In this document: positions 13,026 to 24,989 of the stretch, piece by piece
Position numbering within the stretch: the stretch's first letter is position 1
Layout of the letters: each line of letters begins with the position of its first letter
Source: Akebia trifoliata
Lineage: Eukaryota > Streptophyta > Magnoliopsida > Ranunculales > Lardizabalaceae
Assembly: GCA_017979445.1 (NCBI GenBank)
Contig: CM030711.1
Location: 7,719,221 to 7,783,220 of the forward strand
Reading direction: 5' to 3'
Length of the DNA: 64,000 nt
Notes under the pieces: generated by a model
The model's input: only the letters and a program-made list of their open reading frames with translations
The model's database searches: none
Told to the model about the DNA's origin: nothing
Made by a program: the position numbers and the translations under genes

Positions 13026-13380
13026 GGGTCCTGTTCGGCACCCTACACTTTATCCTATGTGTTTTGTCTTACATGGGTTAGAAGTTTTGGAATAGGCTGA
13101 TTTTTGGTGTGGATGATCTCTATGGTGAGGAGATCATCCTCACCAAAAATCAGCCCATTCCAAAACTTCTAACCCTATAAAAAATGGACGGTCCACGATT
13201 TTTCAACTTATAAACATGGGGTTAGAAATTTCAAAATGGGCTGATTTTTGGTGAGGAGCATTTTCTAACCGTAGAGATCATCCTCACAAAAAATCAGCCC
13301 ATTCCAAAACTTCTAACCTATGTAGGATAAAACACGTAGGGTAAATTATAGGGTAAAGTGTAGGGTGCTGAACATTTCCC
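13026..13380. mobile_element. Hairpin MITE El-5 with 9-bp target duplication
   Basis: A 355-bp element opening GGGTCCTGTTCGGCACCCTA with a mirrored right end ...TAGGGTGCTGAACATTTCCC, and two hairpins at about 13093-13160 and 13236-13300. The flanks are CCATATCTA (13017-13025) and CCACATCTA (13381-13389), a 9-bp direct repeat with one mismatch. The related locus near 48675 reads CCGTATCTA once, continuous with the same flanks, and is the empty site. A 9-bp duplication is typical of Mutator-superfamily elements. Confidence 0.85.
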
Positions 13381-13389
13381 CCACATCTA

Positions 13390-14880
13390 TTAGGGGATTT
13401 GATGGGATAACCAACTTCATTTATAACTCATAGTTATACATGGCATTATAATTTTAGAGGAAGTGTATCAAACTTTTTTCATCAAATGCATGGGATCCAC
13501 ACATTAAAAATGGGGGATACATCATGCTTTATGCATTTTTCAAAATAAAATGTGATTAATTTACTAGTCCAATATATATGATGATTCATGAAAAAAAATG
13601 TGTGATCTTGACCATATAAATGCAAAATCCAACCGTTTATTTTTATATGTATTCTAATAACATGTACTACGATTATACTTAAAAGAAAATTTCAAATATT
13701 GAATTTTTCATTAGTTATTTTAATGATTCATCAAAGCCCTATCCATTTTTAAGGTAAGGCCTTTTGAGAAAAATAGTATAATTTTCATATTGGAAAGACT
13801 CCCTAATCATCAATCATTAAATGTAAAAATCATGATTTTTTTAACTTGTAAATATTAAAACAAGAGGTAGTTTTGGTCCTATCAAGTAGGAACATAGGAT
13901 ATAAGTACACTCCATTTCCATAATAATTGGGCCCTCGTCCTATTTTCCAAAGTCTTGACTATTCATTTGAGGAAAACATTGTCTAAATGTACCATAGATT
14001 TTTATCACCATCTTCATCAATATGAAATTATTTGTGTTCATTCTCTTTCTTACTAGAATTTTTTCCTTTGGGCAGAGACTCTAGACTAAAGAATGTAATA
14101 AATAGACGTTGGTGGCAATATTTTGGGATATAAATTGCATCTTCTAATCTCTTTTAGTCTCTTTGGTTGCTTGATTCTCAAATTGAAAGAATCAAAATAT
14201 GAATTGTCAAAAAATTTCCCTTCGAACGGGTTTGGGTTCGCAGATCTTATCATTTTTAGTTCTCAATCGATTGTGATTTTGATTCATTTCTAGTTAAATG
14301 TGTACACTCATTACACCCCAAACCATACTAGGAGAGATTACGAAATGAATATAACTTTTGATCCAATTACATATTCGGACATGGTTTTAAAATATTTATG
14401 TACTTGTGTGAGTAAAAAAACTTTTGTAGTGAATATACCTTATTACCCTTTTGATTTTAAAATATTCGGTAACATAATTTTTGAAATATATAATTCATCT
14501 GGGTATGTAAATACTTTAAAATTGTAACCGACTCATAAACTTTGAAAAACTTTTATCCGATTGGGTATAACACGCAAATAAATATAAATCGAATCCTTAT
14601 TGGATCATAAATTTACAATGGACCCATTCAAAGCTTTGTTGTGGTTTGTGGAGTATGATAGTACTGGTTAACATACCCCTTTAATATTTATGATCAAATA
14701 CTGTACATAAAAACGAAATTTTACTTTTATACACCTTTGATTTAACTAGAGTAAATGACCATTATATTAACTTAAATTACAAAAACAAAAAAATTAAACC
14801 AACCTTTCTATTTTGGTCCAAACGATGACTTATAGTTATGTTCCACTAAACATTTTTGAAACGAGTGTATAAAACATTTT
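13390..14880. repeat. Duplicated NAC-flank blocks and an orphan intron piece
   Basis: 13411-13960 matches 45420-45960 and parts of 37690-37800 and 48700-49080. 13965-14210 matches the coding-like block at 24990-25330, 45960-46300 and 49125-49400; here that frame has a stop. 14668-14830 matches NAC intron 2 plus the last bases of exon 2 (as at 26240-26385), then breaks off into unrelated sequence. Confidence 0.6.
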
Positions 14881-16800
14881 AAATTGACTTCTACATTAAG
14901 GAATTCCAAGCGGTAAGGTCGGCACTTTGTTCATTGTTGTTTCTAGGATTGGAATCATTTACAAAGGTCAAACTCTCGTCAAATCAATTGCCACTTAGTT
15001 CAATTTTGTCGAAACAGATTACTATTTATTAAAGAATCTTAATTTTATGCCATGTGGAATTACTGGAGGATTCACTGACGGTATGGATATGTGGTCCATC
15101 CCTTGATGAATCTACGCACAAAAGATCAGTTTGATTGGTATAGCATTATCTTAAAAATCATTTTTAATCGTTGGATTTAAACTCTTTTTTAAGGGCTTAG
15201 ATCTAGTGGATATAAGTTACCAAACACTATGATTTTTGGTAAGTAGGTTCATGACCAAGGGATGGACCAATATCCATATGGTCAGTCTGTCTCAAAAATG
15301 CCACGAACCATAAAATGGGGTGCTACCTTACCTTGGTTAGGTATGGGACACTGTTTTGGATCCCTACTCTTTTAAAAATTACTAAATCAGACTCATTTAA
15401 TTGGGAAGTAAAAGTGTAGATATAATTATCATTCATTTATACTATATATATAATTTTAACTAGAAGGTGGCACGTGCAAAAACACATTTATCAAAAGGGC
15501 TTATTTGTAATGTAAAATAATGATGAAAGGGTTTTTGAAGATTTTATAGTAAGAAAGAGGATACTTTATAATTTTGAAAAATAAACAATGTGATTTTGGG
15601 GTATTATTGAAAATTTTCTAGTTTTGACGAAAATGACCATGATTATATTAAGTTTAAATGTAATGGTTGAGACATTTGTGAGATATAAATTTTTTTGTCG
15701 AACCACTTCTACTCCGCCTTCTCTCAATATAATAGTAAAGAGAAGGTCATTGGATAATTTGATTTGCATGATTTAAATATTCATTGTAACTCTTCTTAAG
15801 AATTTTTTTATGAGAGGGTTTTAAATCTAATCACCTAAATTTTGTAATTTTTTATTATTATTATTATCATCAATTCTCACATCACAATTTACAAATTATT
15901 ATATGAATTCACATGACAATTATCATTAGCCGAGCTATACTAAAAATATTGAGTTGGCAATATGAGTCTAATTTTATTGATCAATCTTGAGTTGAAATTG
16001 TATCAGTGAGTCTCTGTAGTACCACATCATCAAGTCAAGAGTGGTCTTGTACTAAATTATTATACATAATGGGATAACTCGCCTAACTTTTCTACCCGCC
16101 TCAGTGTATTTTTTACCTTGAAATTTAATTGAGTCAAGTCAAACTCAGTCTAGTTTCGAGTCAACCCTTCATCAAATTTAGTAGAATTATCAATATGGTT
16201 GGCTCAATTAATGTTAAAATTTTCCATTTTTTATTTTATATTTGAAGTAAAAAAAAAAAAAAAGATAAAAAATAATTGATGGTTAATTATTTTAATCATC
16301 CTCCCTTCTATTTCAATGAAAAATTATTAACATAAATTAAGCCTCCAGCACCTGGATTATCATTAAAATCCATTAATGTTTCAAAGAGAAAAGTTAAGAT
16401 TTATGCTCAACATTGCAAAAGGCTTTACTTTACTGAGAACTCCTCTTTATAATAATATTTACAAATATGACTTCTTTTTTAACTTTTTTCACCTAATTCC
16501 ACCACATACACCTATACAAATCACCTGCCCTCAATACAAGTCTCTATACCAAGTTTTGTCGACTTGATTAATTTTTCTAATTTCAAAAGAAAATTGAGCA
16601 TAAAAAGTTCACACTTGTGGATTTTAGAAAGAGATCCTATTGTCAGACCAACTATCACTTATGTATAATGATAAGGTCCCAATAATCTCACTTTGGGATC
16701 TTAATTTCATCAAGATTATTAAAGTTTGAATATTAGTTCCTTAAAAATAATAATAAATTTTATTATTTATCAAATTTATGTAGCTAACAATAAATTGTTA
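14881..16800. repeat. Intergenic region with dispersed repeat and orphan NAC 3' flank
   Basis: 14995-15490 is the AATCGTTGGATTTAA dispersed repeat. 16340-16570 matches the 3' flank of NAC copies E, H and B without an adjacent exon 3. The rest is AT-rich; I see no gene. Confidence 0.5.
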
Positions 16801-17960
16801 CTAATTTCAGGTAAAAAGGGCACATTCGAAAATCAACAAAAGACACAGCAATTACGGTTACAATACGCGAGCTGAAAGGAAGCATCCAGAAAAAATTTGA
16901 AGGATTTGACCGCCACGTCACTGCACCGCGGTCATCTTGAGGAATTTGTCCTCGAGATTTGCACAGAAGTTTCCAATTGCTTCGGTGATTGTAACTGAAT
17001 GGGTCATTCGAATCAAATCATCCGTCAAATCAATCCGATTATCCGAATACGAATGTTATAAATTGGAGTGTTGATTTTAAAGAAGGGGTCTTCTCTTGCT
17101 CTCTACTTCTACAATTTTTGGTTTTTCTTTCTTTAATTTTCTGTAATTTCCTTTTGAGAAAGCTCTTGAGTGTAGTGAGAACATCAAGAGTAATTTATTC
17201 ATTATTTTTGTAATCCTTTGGAGAGCTATAAAAGAAGGATTATAGATCGATCATCATCTTCTTCACCCATGTTCTTCGTTCTTTTGTTATTTTCTGCAAT
17301 TACAATTCTTGCGATGATCGACTAGACTCTCCTTAAAGAGACAAGAATGCCGCAACAATTTCATCCTATCAATGTTGTTTTAATTTTGTATTTTTGCTTT
17401 ACAAGTTAATTCTGAGAATCCTCTTAGGATAAGATTAGCAAACTTATACATTCAAATCAAACTTAGATGATTGTTATTTAGATAAGCTCAAGAACAATCA
17501 TGCTATGTGAAGAATTGAAGTATAAGTCAGCTACACTTGTTTGAAGTTGGAATTCTCATGAATACTCTTCGGTTACCATCAATGTTTAATTCGATTTATC
17601 TTCCGATCCACGAGTAATGACTTGCTACGTGGATTGAGTTATAATTTGAATAAATCAGAATTTTTAATGAATTGCAAAGGTTGAACTGACCTCTCTAAGC
17701 TCTTTTCCTTATATCTTCAATCTCTATTGTTAGTTTAATTTTATTTACAAATTAGTTGCTACTTTCTTCTCTGTTTTTACAAGTCAATTTTATTTTTAAG
17801 GAATCTATTTTCTAATTCTATTTTGACCTTTTTATCTGAATGAGATTTTGAATCCAAACTATCCCTGTGGAACGAATTCGACTTGTTCAAAGTCTTGTTT
17901 TACATCTCTTAATCTCTATTTTACACAGCAAGATTTACAATCGATCATATAACACCTCAA
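16800..17960 (+). repeat. Possible LTR or retrotransposon-derived sequence
   Basis: About 1.1 kb with base composition unlike its neighbours. It contains ATCCCTGTGGAACGAATTCG near 17862, a phrase of the kind found toward the end of many plant LTRs, and a TATA-like stretch near 17050. I could not fix TG/CA ends or a target duplication. No protein is recognised. Confidence 0.35.
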
Positions 17961-18632
17961 GATATGTGTTGTATGTTAAGTCTTTATTGTTGTAATATGA
18001 TTGGGATGCTCTAAGTAAAAATTGATGGGGCAGTAGAAGCTTTTTTCTAGAAAACTTGCCCTTTCATCATATTGACCGTTAAGGGAGTTTTGTCAAAAAC
18101 ATCTCATTATCTTAGGGGTAATAATGCAAATTTATTCAATGTTTTCATATTAAAAAATTTACAATTATATTTATCATCTGTATTTAAGAAAAAAAATTCA
18201 AGTACAACTCATATCGTGGCAGCTTGAAATTCAAGGGTGTCATGGTCATTATCATGTTTTAATCAGATCAGACTCCATCCACTGATGGGCACATAGAGAC
18301 TGGTCAATTAAATCAACAGTGAATTAATCAATAATTTATTTGATTAATCATGGAATATGGTAACATTTTCACCATTCACACTAAAATTTTATTTTCTTAT
18401 AAATTCATATTTCAAGCATAAGATAAGGTTCTTAAAAAATTTATCTGATTTTTATGAAATTTTCTCAAATTTATCCAAATTAAATCCTGACAAAACTAGT
18501 AGATTTGAAATATGATTATTGAGAGAGAGAGAGAGATGTTGATCGATAAGCGGAATAACATAACTATATGACAAAACTAGCAAACAAGCATAAACCCAAT
18601 CCTTGTTGAGTCAGAAATTTAGAATGGACCCA
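17961..18632. other. AT-rich intergenic sequence
   Basis: No gene or clear repeat recognised. A short GA run lies at about 18521-18535. Confidence 0.3.
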
Positions 18633-19400
18633 TCAGTCCGAAAAGTTAAAATAATTGCTATTTTGCTGAATTGATATCAGTTCCAGGGTCAAACTCTCTT
18701 CTTGATAGTCAAAATAATTCATAGGGGTCAAGTTTGATTTGATGTTTTCTTGATCATCAATGCGATGCTCGACATTAATCAATTGACTGTTGTTTTCTGT
18801 GTGGGATCGCTTTTGTTGCTTTCTTTCTCTTTCTTTGAAATTTGAGCTCCCAGCCGATTCATTATGGTTGAGAACATTTTGAATGCCCACTCATTCTAAG
18901 TCTACACTACATCCATTCTTGAAATTGCTTCTAAAATACCAAATATAACAAAAATTATAACCCAAAAACACATGGATATCAAATTTAAGGAGAAATTACT
19001 AAAAAAGTTGTAGAAAAGTGGGAAATTCTTCAGGTTTCTTATAATCTGGATAAGCTATTTTGAGGTCTATAGGTCTACATAATTATTGGCAAAAAGTTAT
19101 TTTCAGAATTTTCTTTACCAGATAGAAAATATTATTTGAGATTACTAAAATACCCCTTTAATATTTATTATTAAACAACATAATTTTTGGGAAGGGTATT
19201 TCCTATTTGGTAAGAATATTTAATTTTGAATTAAAATGACAATGGTTTTAATTTAAATAACAAAAAATGAAAAATTACACCAACATTTTTATCTTGGTTA
19301 ACAATTGGTGGTAAAGTGTACTCGTGCATTATCCATAAGCTTTTCTCGCCATTGTCGCATATGAACACTAGTCCTTGCTTACGTCTAATTGGCTCTTTTT

Positions 19401-20051
19401 TGTTAAGTCACGCAGCAAATAGAATTCAATATGGATATTAGCTTCACGAAATAATGAACAAAATCCAGCATAGAACAAGAGCACACACCAGATTTATAGT
19501 GGTTCGGCAAATCGCCTACATCCACGTGCAAACGGAGAGGGATATTATTAATGATACTAGAGATTACAATTGGCTCAAGAACCAGAGAATTTTTTCTGTT
19601 CTCTCTCTCTCTGTTTTTTCTTCACACTCTGTTCTACCTTATTTATTACTTATTTATAAGTAAAATAGACTCAATCGACAATAGAGAATGAGTTTCCTAT
19701 TAGGAAACTAATTCATCTTTGATTTAGTCTCTATTCTCTTGCGATGCCACAGATGAAGGCTGTAGAGAATGGGTTTCCTATTAGGAAACTAATTTATCTC
19801 TAATTCTGTCTCTGTCCTCTTGCGATGCCACAGATGAAGGCTGTATCAGCAGCGTTATCTTGAGGAGAATAAGTAGGAGAAAAATCAGCAACATCAGCTA
19901 CGTTATATTGAGGAGAATAAGAAGCAGAAAAATCAGCAGCAGCAACATCTACTACCTTATATTGAGCATGATAAGGAGGAGCAAAATCAGCAACAGATTT
20001 AGGCTTCTATTCAATAGCGTGGCTGAAATCCAATAGGCTTCTTATTCAACA
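19401..20051 (-). repeat. Copia 3' LTR (full length)
   Basis: 651 bp on the minus strand from TGTTGAATAAGAAGCC to ...GTGACTTAACA. It contains a U3-like block with internal repeats (GATGCCACAGATGAAGGCTG twice on the plus strand) and a TATAAATA box at 19651-19658. The last 168 bp (19401-19568) match the short 5' LTR. Confidence 0.85.
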
Positions 20052-20062
20052 ATTCTCCACCT
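20052..20062 (-). other. Copia polypurine tract
   Basis: AGGTGGAGAAT on the minus strand, immediately before the TG of the 3' LTR; the usual primer for plus-strand DNA synthesis. Confidence 0.7.
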
Positions 20063-20245
20063 CGGTGAAGATTTCCCAAAACTGAGCCGAACCCCAAGCA
20101 TCCCGAATAGCAAAAAAAATTAACACCCATCTCCCAAATATCCCAAAGGACCAAAAAACGACTGCACCAACAATGGTTGCCTACGTACTGTGATAAAACA
20201 GATCAAGCCGCCCGTAGTTCTAATAAATCCCCCTCAGGGGCCAAC

Positions 20246-21721
20246 TCAAGCCATACGAACAATTTGGACCAAGTCCAAACAATAATTGAACTTAATCCCC
20301 GAAACAATCTTTGTAAACATATCAGCAGGATTATCATCTGTACGAATCTTCTTCAAAAGAATCTCACCTTCTTCAAGAACCTCTCTGACAAAATGGTATC
20401 GCACGTCAATATGCTTCGTGCGCTGATGATGAACCTGATCCTTTGCCAAAAAGATAGCACTCTGACTGTCACAAAAAACATCAAGATGCTCAATCTTGAT
20501 TCCCAAATCACGCAAAAGACCCTTCATCCAAATTGACTCCTTTATAGCTTCTGTCTCCGCCATATACTCCGCCTCTGTAGTCGACAAGGCTACAGTAGAT
20601 TGTAGCGTTGACCTCCAACTAACCGGTCCTCCACCTAATGTAAACACATACCCAGTAGTAGATCGCCTCTTGTCCAAGTCACCCATGTAGTCAGAATCCA
20701 CATAACCAACACAAAACTGATCCATAGAATCTTGTTTACGAAATTCCAAACCAACGTCTACAGTACCTTTAATATACCATAGAATCCACTTCACAACTCT
20801 CCAATGATCCCTACCAGGATCATGCATATACCTGCTAACCATCCCTACTGCTTGTGAAATATCTGGTCGAGTACAAACCATAGCATACATCAAAGTACCA
20901 ACCGCACTAGCATAAGGAACGTGACTCATATAATCACGATCCTCATCAGTAGTAGGAGACATTGAAGCCTTAAGCTTAAAATGAGGAGCAAGGGGAGTAC
21001 TCACAGTCTTTGTATTTTCATCAACACCAAACCGAGCAAGTACCTTCGTCAAATATGATGTCTGTGATAGATGAACCACTCCCTTCTCCCTATCACGAAC
21101 AATCTCCATACCCAAAATCTTCCTAGCGTCACCCAAATCCTTCATCTCAAATTCTTGACTCATCTGTTTCTTCAACCTATCAATCTCACCTTTATGCTTA
21201 CATGCAATAAGCATATCATCCACATACAAGAGCAAATAGATAAATGACCCGTCACGTAGCTTGCGTAAATAGACACAATGATCATAATGACTTCGCTTGT
21301 ACTTCTGTCCAACCATAAACTGATCAAATCGCTTATACCACTGTCTTGGAGATTGTTTCAAACCATATAACGACTTCTTCAGTTTACACACATACTCTTC
21401 CTTACTAGCAACTTTGAAACCACTCGGTTGAGTCATATAGATCTCCTCATTCAGATTTCCATGTAGAAATGCAATTTTTACATCGAGTTGATGTAACTCC
21501 AAATTGTATTGTACTACCAAGGCCAAAAGGATACGAATGGAGGAGTGCTTCACCACTGGAGAAAATACTTCATTGTAGTCGATCCCCTCTTTCTGAGCAT
21601 AGCCCTTGGCTACAAGTCTTGCCTTGAACCGCACATCATTTTCTTGAGATCCCTGTTTCTTTGTATACACCCACTTACACCCAATCACCTTCTTTCCCTT
21701 AGGCAACTTAGAAAGTTCCTA
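20246..21721 (-). pseudogene. pol: Copia reverse transcriptase and RNase H segment
   Basis: 486 codons in the frame used by gag and integrase. The RT start is marked by GCKWVYTKKQGS and FKARLVAKGYAQKEGIDYNE, the YVDD catalytic box by LLLYVDDMLIACK, and the RNase H part by ADMFTK and the block SDYMGDLDKRRSTTGYVF. RNase H motifs with STTEAEY and TKHIDVRYHF are present. It follows an in-frame TAG at 21719-21721, where a Trp codon is expected (NGT-stop-ELSKLPKGKK). The domains look intact, but the stop should cut them off from the polyprotein. Confidence 0.95.
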
Positions 21722-23404
21722 AGTTCCATTCTTATGAAGAGAAAACATCTCTTCCTTCATTGCTTCCTGCCAACTGTTAGCTTCAGAACCATAAACAGCT
21801 CCATGATAAGTGGAGGGAACATCTTCTTCAACGATTGGTAATGCATAGGCTATCATAGCCTTTGCACTAGGAAGTTCCATATTCGACTTCTTCTTTGGAT
21901 GTACCATGTCTTTAACATACCAAGCTGGTTGTTTATAATTCCTCTTCGGTTTTGTAGTTGCAATTGACTTCACAACTGGAGTCGTCTCATCTGTACCATC
22001 ATTTGCCTCTTCTTCATCTATGTCTTCATCAAACGAGACATCAGCCAACTGCCCAACTCCTGCTGTCACATCGGTAAGTGAACCATCTCTTGGTACATAA
22101 CTAACAGGATTTGGTGAATACACATCAATCTCCACCTGCTGCAATATCTCGCTTGTTCTCTTCTCTTCATGCCTAGAGTCATGTGACTTCAACATAGAAG
22201 CCTCATTAAAAGTGACATCCCTGCTAAGAACTATCTTTCTGTAATCTGGATCCCAAAGCTTATAACCTTTTACACCTTTCTTCATACCTAGAAAAATTGC
22301 CTTTCTTGCACGCGGATCCAATTTACCATCATTAACATGATAGTAAGCTGGACACCCAAAAATCTGAATATTGTCATAATCAGTAGCAGGTTCTCCAGAC
22401 CAGGCCTCCAACGGTGTTTTACCACCAATTGCAGACGAAGGCAACCTATTTACTAGGTAACATGCATAAGTAATTGCCTCAGCCCAAAACGCCTTGCCTA
22501 ACCCAGAATTAGACAACATACACCGAACTTTCTCTAGCAAAGTTCGATTCATACGTTCCGCTACCCCATTCTGTTGTGGTGTCCTTTTAACGGTGAAATG
22601 CCGAACAATACCCTCATTCTGACATACGTGCAGGAACGGATCACTAGTATACTCCCCGCCGTTATCTGAACGGAGCATTTTGATCTTTCTGCCAGTTTGA
22701 GTTTCCATAACCTTCTTCCACTGCAAGAATATCTCTAGGACTTCATCCTTACGTTTCATGGTATATACCCACACTCGCCTAGAATAATCATCAACAAAGG
22801 ACACAAAATAATGCATACCTCCAAGCGATGCATTCCTGGAGGGTCCCCAAACATCTGAGTGAACATAATCGAGGATTCCACGAGTACGATGGATAGCTGT
22901 GCCAAACTTCACCCTTGTATGCTTGCCCAGAACACAATGCTCACAAAAATCTAACTTGCCCGTCTTAGCACCCTTCAATAACCCTTGGTTTACTAGAACA
23001 CGCAAAGACTTCTCACCAGTATGCGCCAATCGCATATGCCACAACCTTGTAGTATCTCTGGAAGTAGTCTCTACATTCCTCGTAGTAGCAACATCTCCCA
23101 TAACAACCTCACCATCCAAATAGTAAAGATTATTACTCCTCCTATGCCCTTTCATAACCACCATGGATCCTTTAAGGATCTTTTTCACACCATTCTCATA
23201 CACGACTTTGCACCCTTCAACCTCAAGGGTGCCTTCCGAGATGATATTCTTTTTCAAAGCAGGAACATAACGAACATTTTCCAACTCCTTAATTGTACCG
23301 TTGTGCAACTTAAAACGAAGCGTACCTATTCCCAGAATGCGACAGGACTGATCAGTTCCCATCAACATAGTACCACAGTCTAGCCCTTTAAAACTAGAAA
23401 ATCA
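21719..23404 (-). pseudogene. pol: Copia protease end and integrase segment
   Basis: 549 codons from the first ATG, in the gag frame. It contains the pre-integrase zinc motif (LWHMRLAHTGEKSLR, then CEHCVLGKH) and the integrase core with HSDVWGPS, YFVSFVDDYSRRVWVY, RSDNGGEY and TPQQNGVAERMNR. It follows an in-frame TGA where a Trp codon is expected (CPERE-stop-FSSFKGLD) and ends at a second in-frame stop (TAG). The stops probably prevent a full polyprotein. Confidence 0.95.
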
Positions 23405-24421
23405 CTCTCTTTCAGGACATATATGATAGGTAGCACCTGAATCCAAAATCCATCCCTTCGAATCAGCAACACACACACTCGATGATACAACCAAAGAAAA
23501 ATCAGAATCAGAACCGTCCTCACGATGAGCAATATTTACTGAGGAACCATCTTTCCCACCTTGCTTCCTTTTCAGAAGAACAGGGCAATCCTTTTTCCAA
23601 TGTCCCATCTCCCGACAGAACGCACATTGATCTTTGGCCAATTTCTTCCGATCAAAATTGCGATCTCTCGATTTCGATCGAGAGTTGTTACTACTATATT
23701 TCTCTTTCTTTTTCTCCTTATACCTACCACGGTTTACAGACCTCCCTCTTGTCACTAATACTTCTGACGTTGCCTGGTCACCATCGCGTTTCTCCTCTTT
23801 TCTATACTCATTGTTGACCACTACCGTCGTAACATCTGTATACCTCAAAGTATCCTTCCCATAGGTTATCGTAGTGACAAAGTGCTCATACTCCCCGGGA
23901 AGCGAGTTCAAGAACAACAAAGCTTTGTCTTCATCACCAATAACTTCTTCAAGATTTGCCAAGTCTGCAAGTAACTTGGTGAAATCATTCAAATGCTCAG
24001 ACATAGAAATACCCTTCCTCATACTGAATCGATAAAGCTTCTTCTTCAAATGGAGACGATTTTGAATACTCTTAACCAGATACTTCTCTTCCAACATCGA
24101 CCACATAGTCTTGGCCGAAGTTTCGTTCATAACTTGGTACTTTATGTCTTGCGCCAAACATGACCTAATTTGGCCACAAGCCCTTTTATTCATCTTACTC
24201 CAAACACTATCATCCATCTCCTTCGGTTTATCCTCCAACACCTTGTCCAAATCGAGTTGACAAAGGGCATCGATGACCTCACATCTCCACATGCCGAAGT
24301 TGTTTGTACCCGTAAATTTCTCGACTTCGATCTTAGCATTAGAAAACATCATAGTTGTGTTACCCTTTTTACTACTAGCTGAAGCAATAGAATTATTCTC
24401 TGATTCACTAGAATTCACCAT
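23402..24421 (-). CDS. gag: Copia gag with zinc knuckle and start of protease
   Basis: 339 aa from an ATG that follows the PBS by about 110 bp. It has an N-terminal capsid-type region, a basic linker rich in Arg/Lys/Ser, a CCHC zinc knuckle CAFCREMGHWKKDC for RNA binding, and the aspartic protease active site ILDSGATYHIC near the end. It stops a few residues later at a TGA in the frame that continues into integrase. Gag itself could still be made. Confidence 0.93.
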   Translation of the reverse strand: MVNSSESENNSIASASSKKGNTTMMFSNAKIEVEKFTGTNNFGMWRCEVIDALCQLDLDKVLEDKPKEMDDSVWSKMNKRACGQIRSCLAQDIKYQVMNETSAKTMWSMLEEKYLVKSIQNRLHLKKKLYRFSMRKGISMSEHLNDFTKLLADLANLEEVIGDEDKALLFLNSLPGEYEHFVTTITYGKDTLRYTDVTTVVVNNEYRKEEKRDGDQATSEVLVTRGRSVNRGRYKEKKKEKYSSNNSRSKSRDRNFDRKKLAKDQCAFCREMGHWKKDCPVLLKRKQGGKDGSSVNIAHREDGSDSDFSLVVSSSVCVADSKGWILDSGATYHICPERE

Positions 24422-24530
24422 AGTTTTTTTTTTTTTTTCTCAACCTTTTATAAACTAATAACCAAACCAATGAATCAAGGTAAAACCAATTACCTTAACT
24501 CCTGATGAACACCAAGAAGCAAACCTTAGC

Positions 24531-24542
24531 GCTCTGATACCA
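24531..24542 (-). other. Copia primer binding site (initiator Met tRNA)
   Basis: TGGTATCAGAGC on the minus strand, 3 nt after the CA end of the 5' LTR. It is the standard complement to the 3' end of plant initiator methionine tRNA. Confidence 0.9.
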
Positions 24543-24545
24543 ATT

Positions 24546-24713
24546 TGTTAAGTCACGCAGCAAATAGAATTCAATATGGATATTAGCTTCACGAAATAAT
24601 GAACAAAATCCAGCATAGAACAAGAGCACACACCAGATTTATAGTGGTTCGGCAAATCGCCTACATCCACGTGCAAACGGAGAGGGATATTATTAATGAT
24701 ACTAGAGATTACA
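24546..24713 (-). repeat. Copia 5' LTR remnant (168 bp)
   Basis: Identical by eye to 19401-19568, the last 168 bp of the 651-bp 3' LTR. It starts TGTAATCTCTAG at the insertion boundary and lacks U3 and the TATA box, so it cannot drive transcription from its own promoter. Confidence 0.9.
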
Positions 24714-24989
24714 TTTTTCTCCATCAATTAAGATATTTTTACTATTACCATTAACTCTCCACCTACCTCTTTTGTCTTTCACAACTCGTTTGGGTCTGGA
24801 TGAATTCTTCGTTTTCCTTTCTCTTGAAATGAAGTAGTATTGTTGTTTAGTCTTGTCTCTTACATTTTCAAGGCCTAAAAGATTCATAGAAGTAATTTTT
24901 TAAAGAATTCATTCTTTTTTAAAGATACTCGGGAGATTAAGGTAGACCCTCCACTAGAAATAAGAACCACACTATTAACTTACAAAGAT

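Larger units (their letters stand above)
19401..24713 (-). mobile_element. Ty1/copia LTR retrotransposon inserted in NAC copy D
   Basis: A 5.3-kb element flanked by TTTTT. On the minus strand the order is truncated 5' LTR (24546-24713), PBS, gag-protease-integrase-RT-RNase H, PPT, full 3' LTR (20051-19401). The copia order (integrase before RT) is clear. All three open segments are in one reading frame separated by two single stop codons, so the ancestor had one polyprotein. Shared LTR parts are identical by eye, implying a recent insertion. I place it loosely with Tork/Tnt1-type copia elements; the lineage is not secure. Confidence 0.93.
18633..24874 (-). pseudogene. NAC-like gene copy D (split by a copia element; exon 1 lost)
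   Basis: Exon 2 is in two pieces, 24714-24874 and 19285-19400, with the copia element between them. Read across the gap, allowing for a 5-bp TTTTT duplication, the frame is open: it starts GLENVRDKTKQQYYF and ends with GLVFICDNGEKSLWIMHEYT. So exon 2 was intact when the element landed. Exon 3 (18633-18930) is damaged: subdomain E reads FQEWM-stop-CRLRMSG, then a frameshift leads into the usual tail NHNESAGSSNFKERERKQQK. Exon 1 is absent; intron 1 sequence ends near 24985 at a junction with a repeated flank block. Confidence 0.85.

Noticed and set aside
21509..24458. Several plus-strand open frames across the copia element
   Set aside because: They are antisense to gag and pol and have no domain support.
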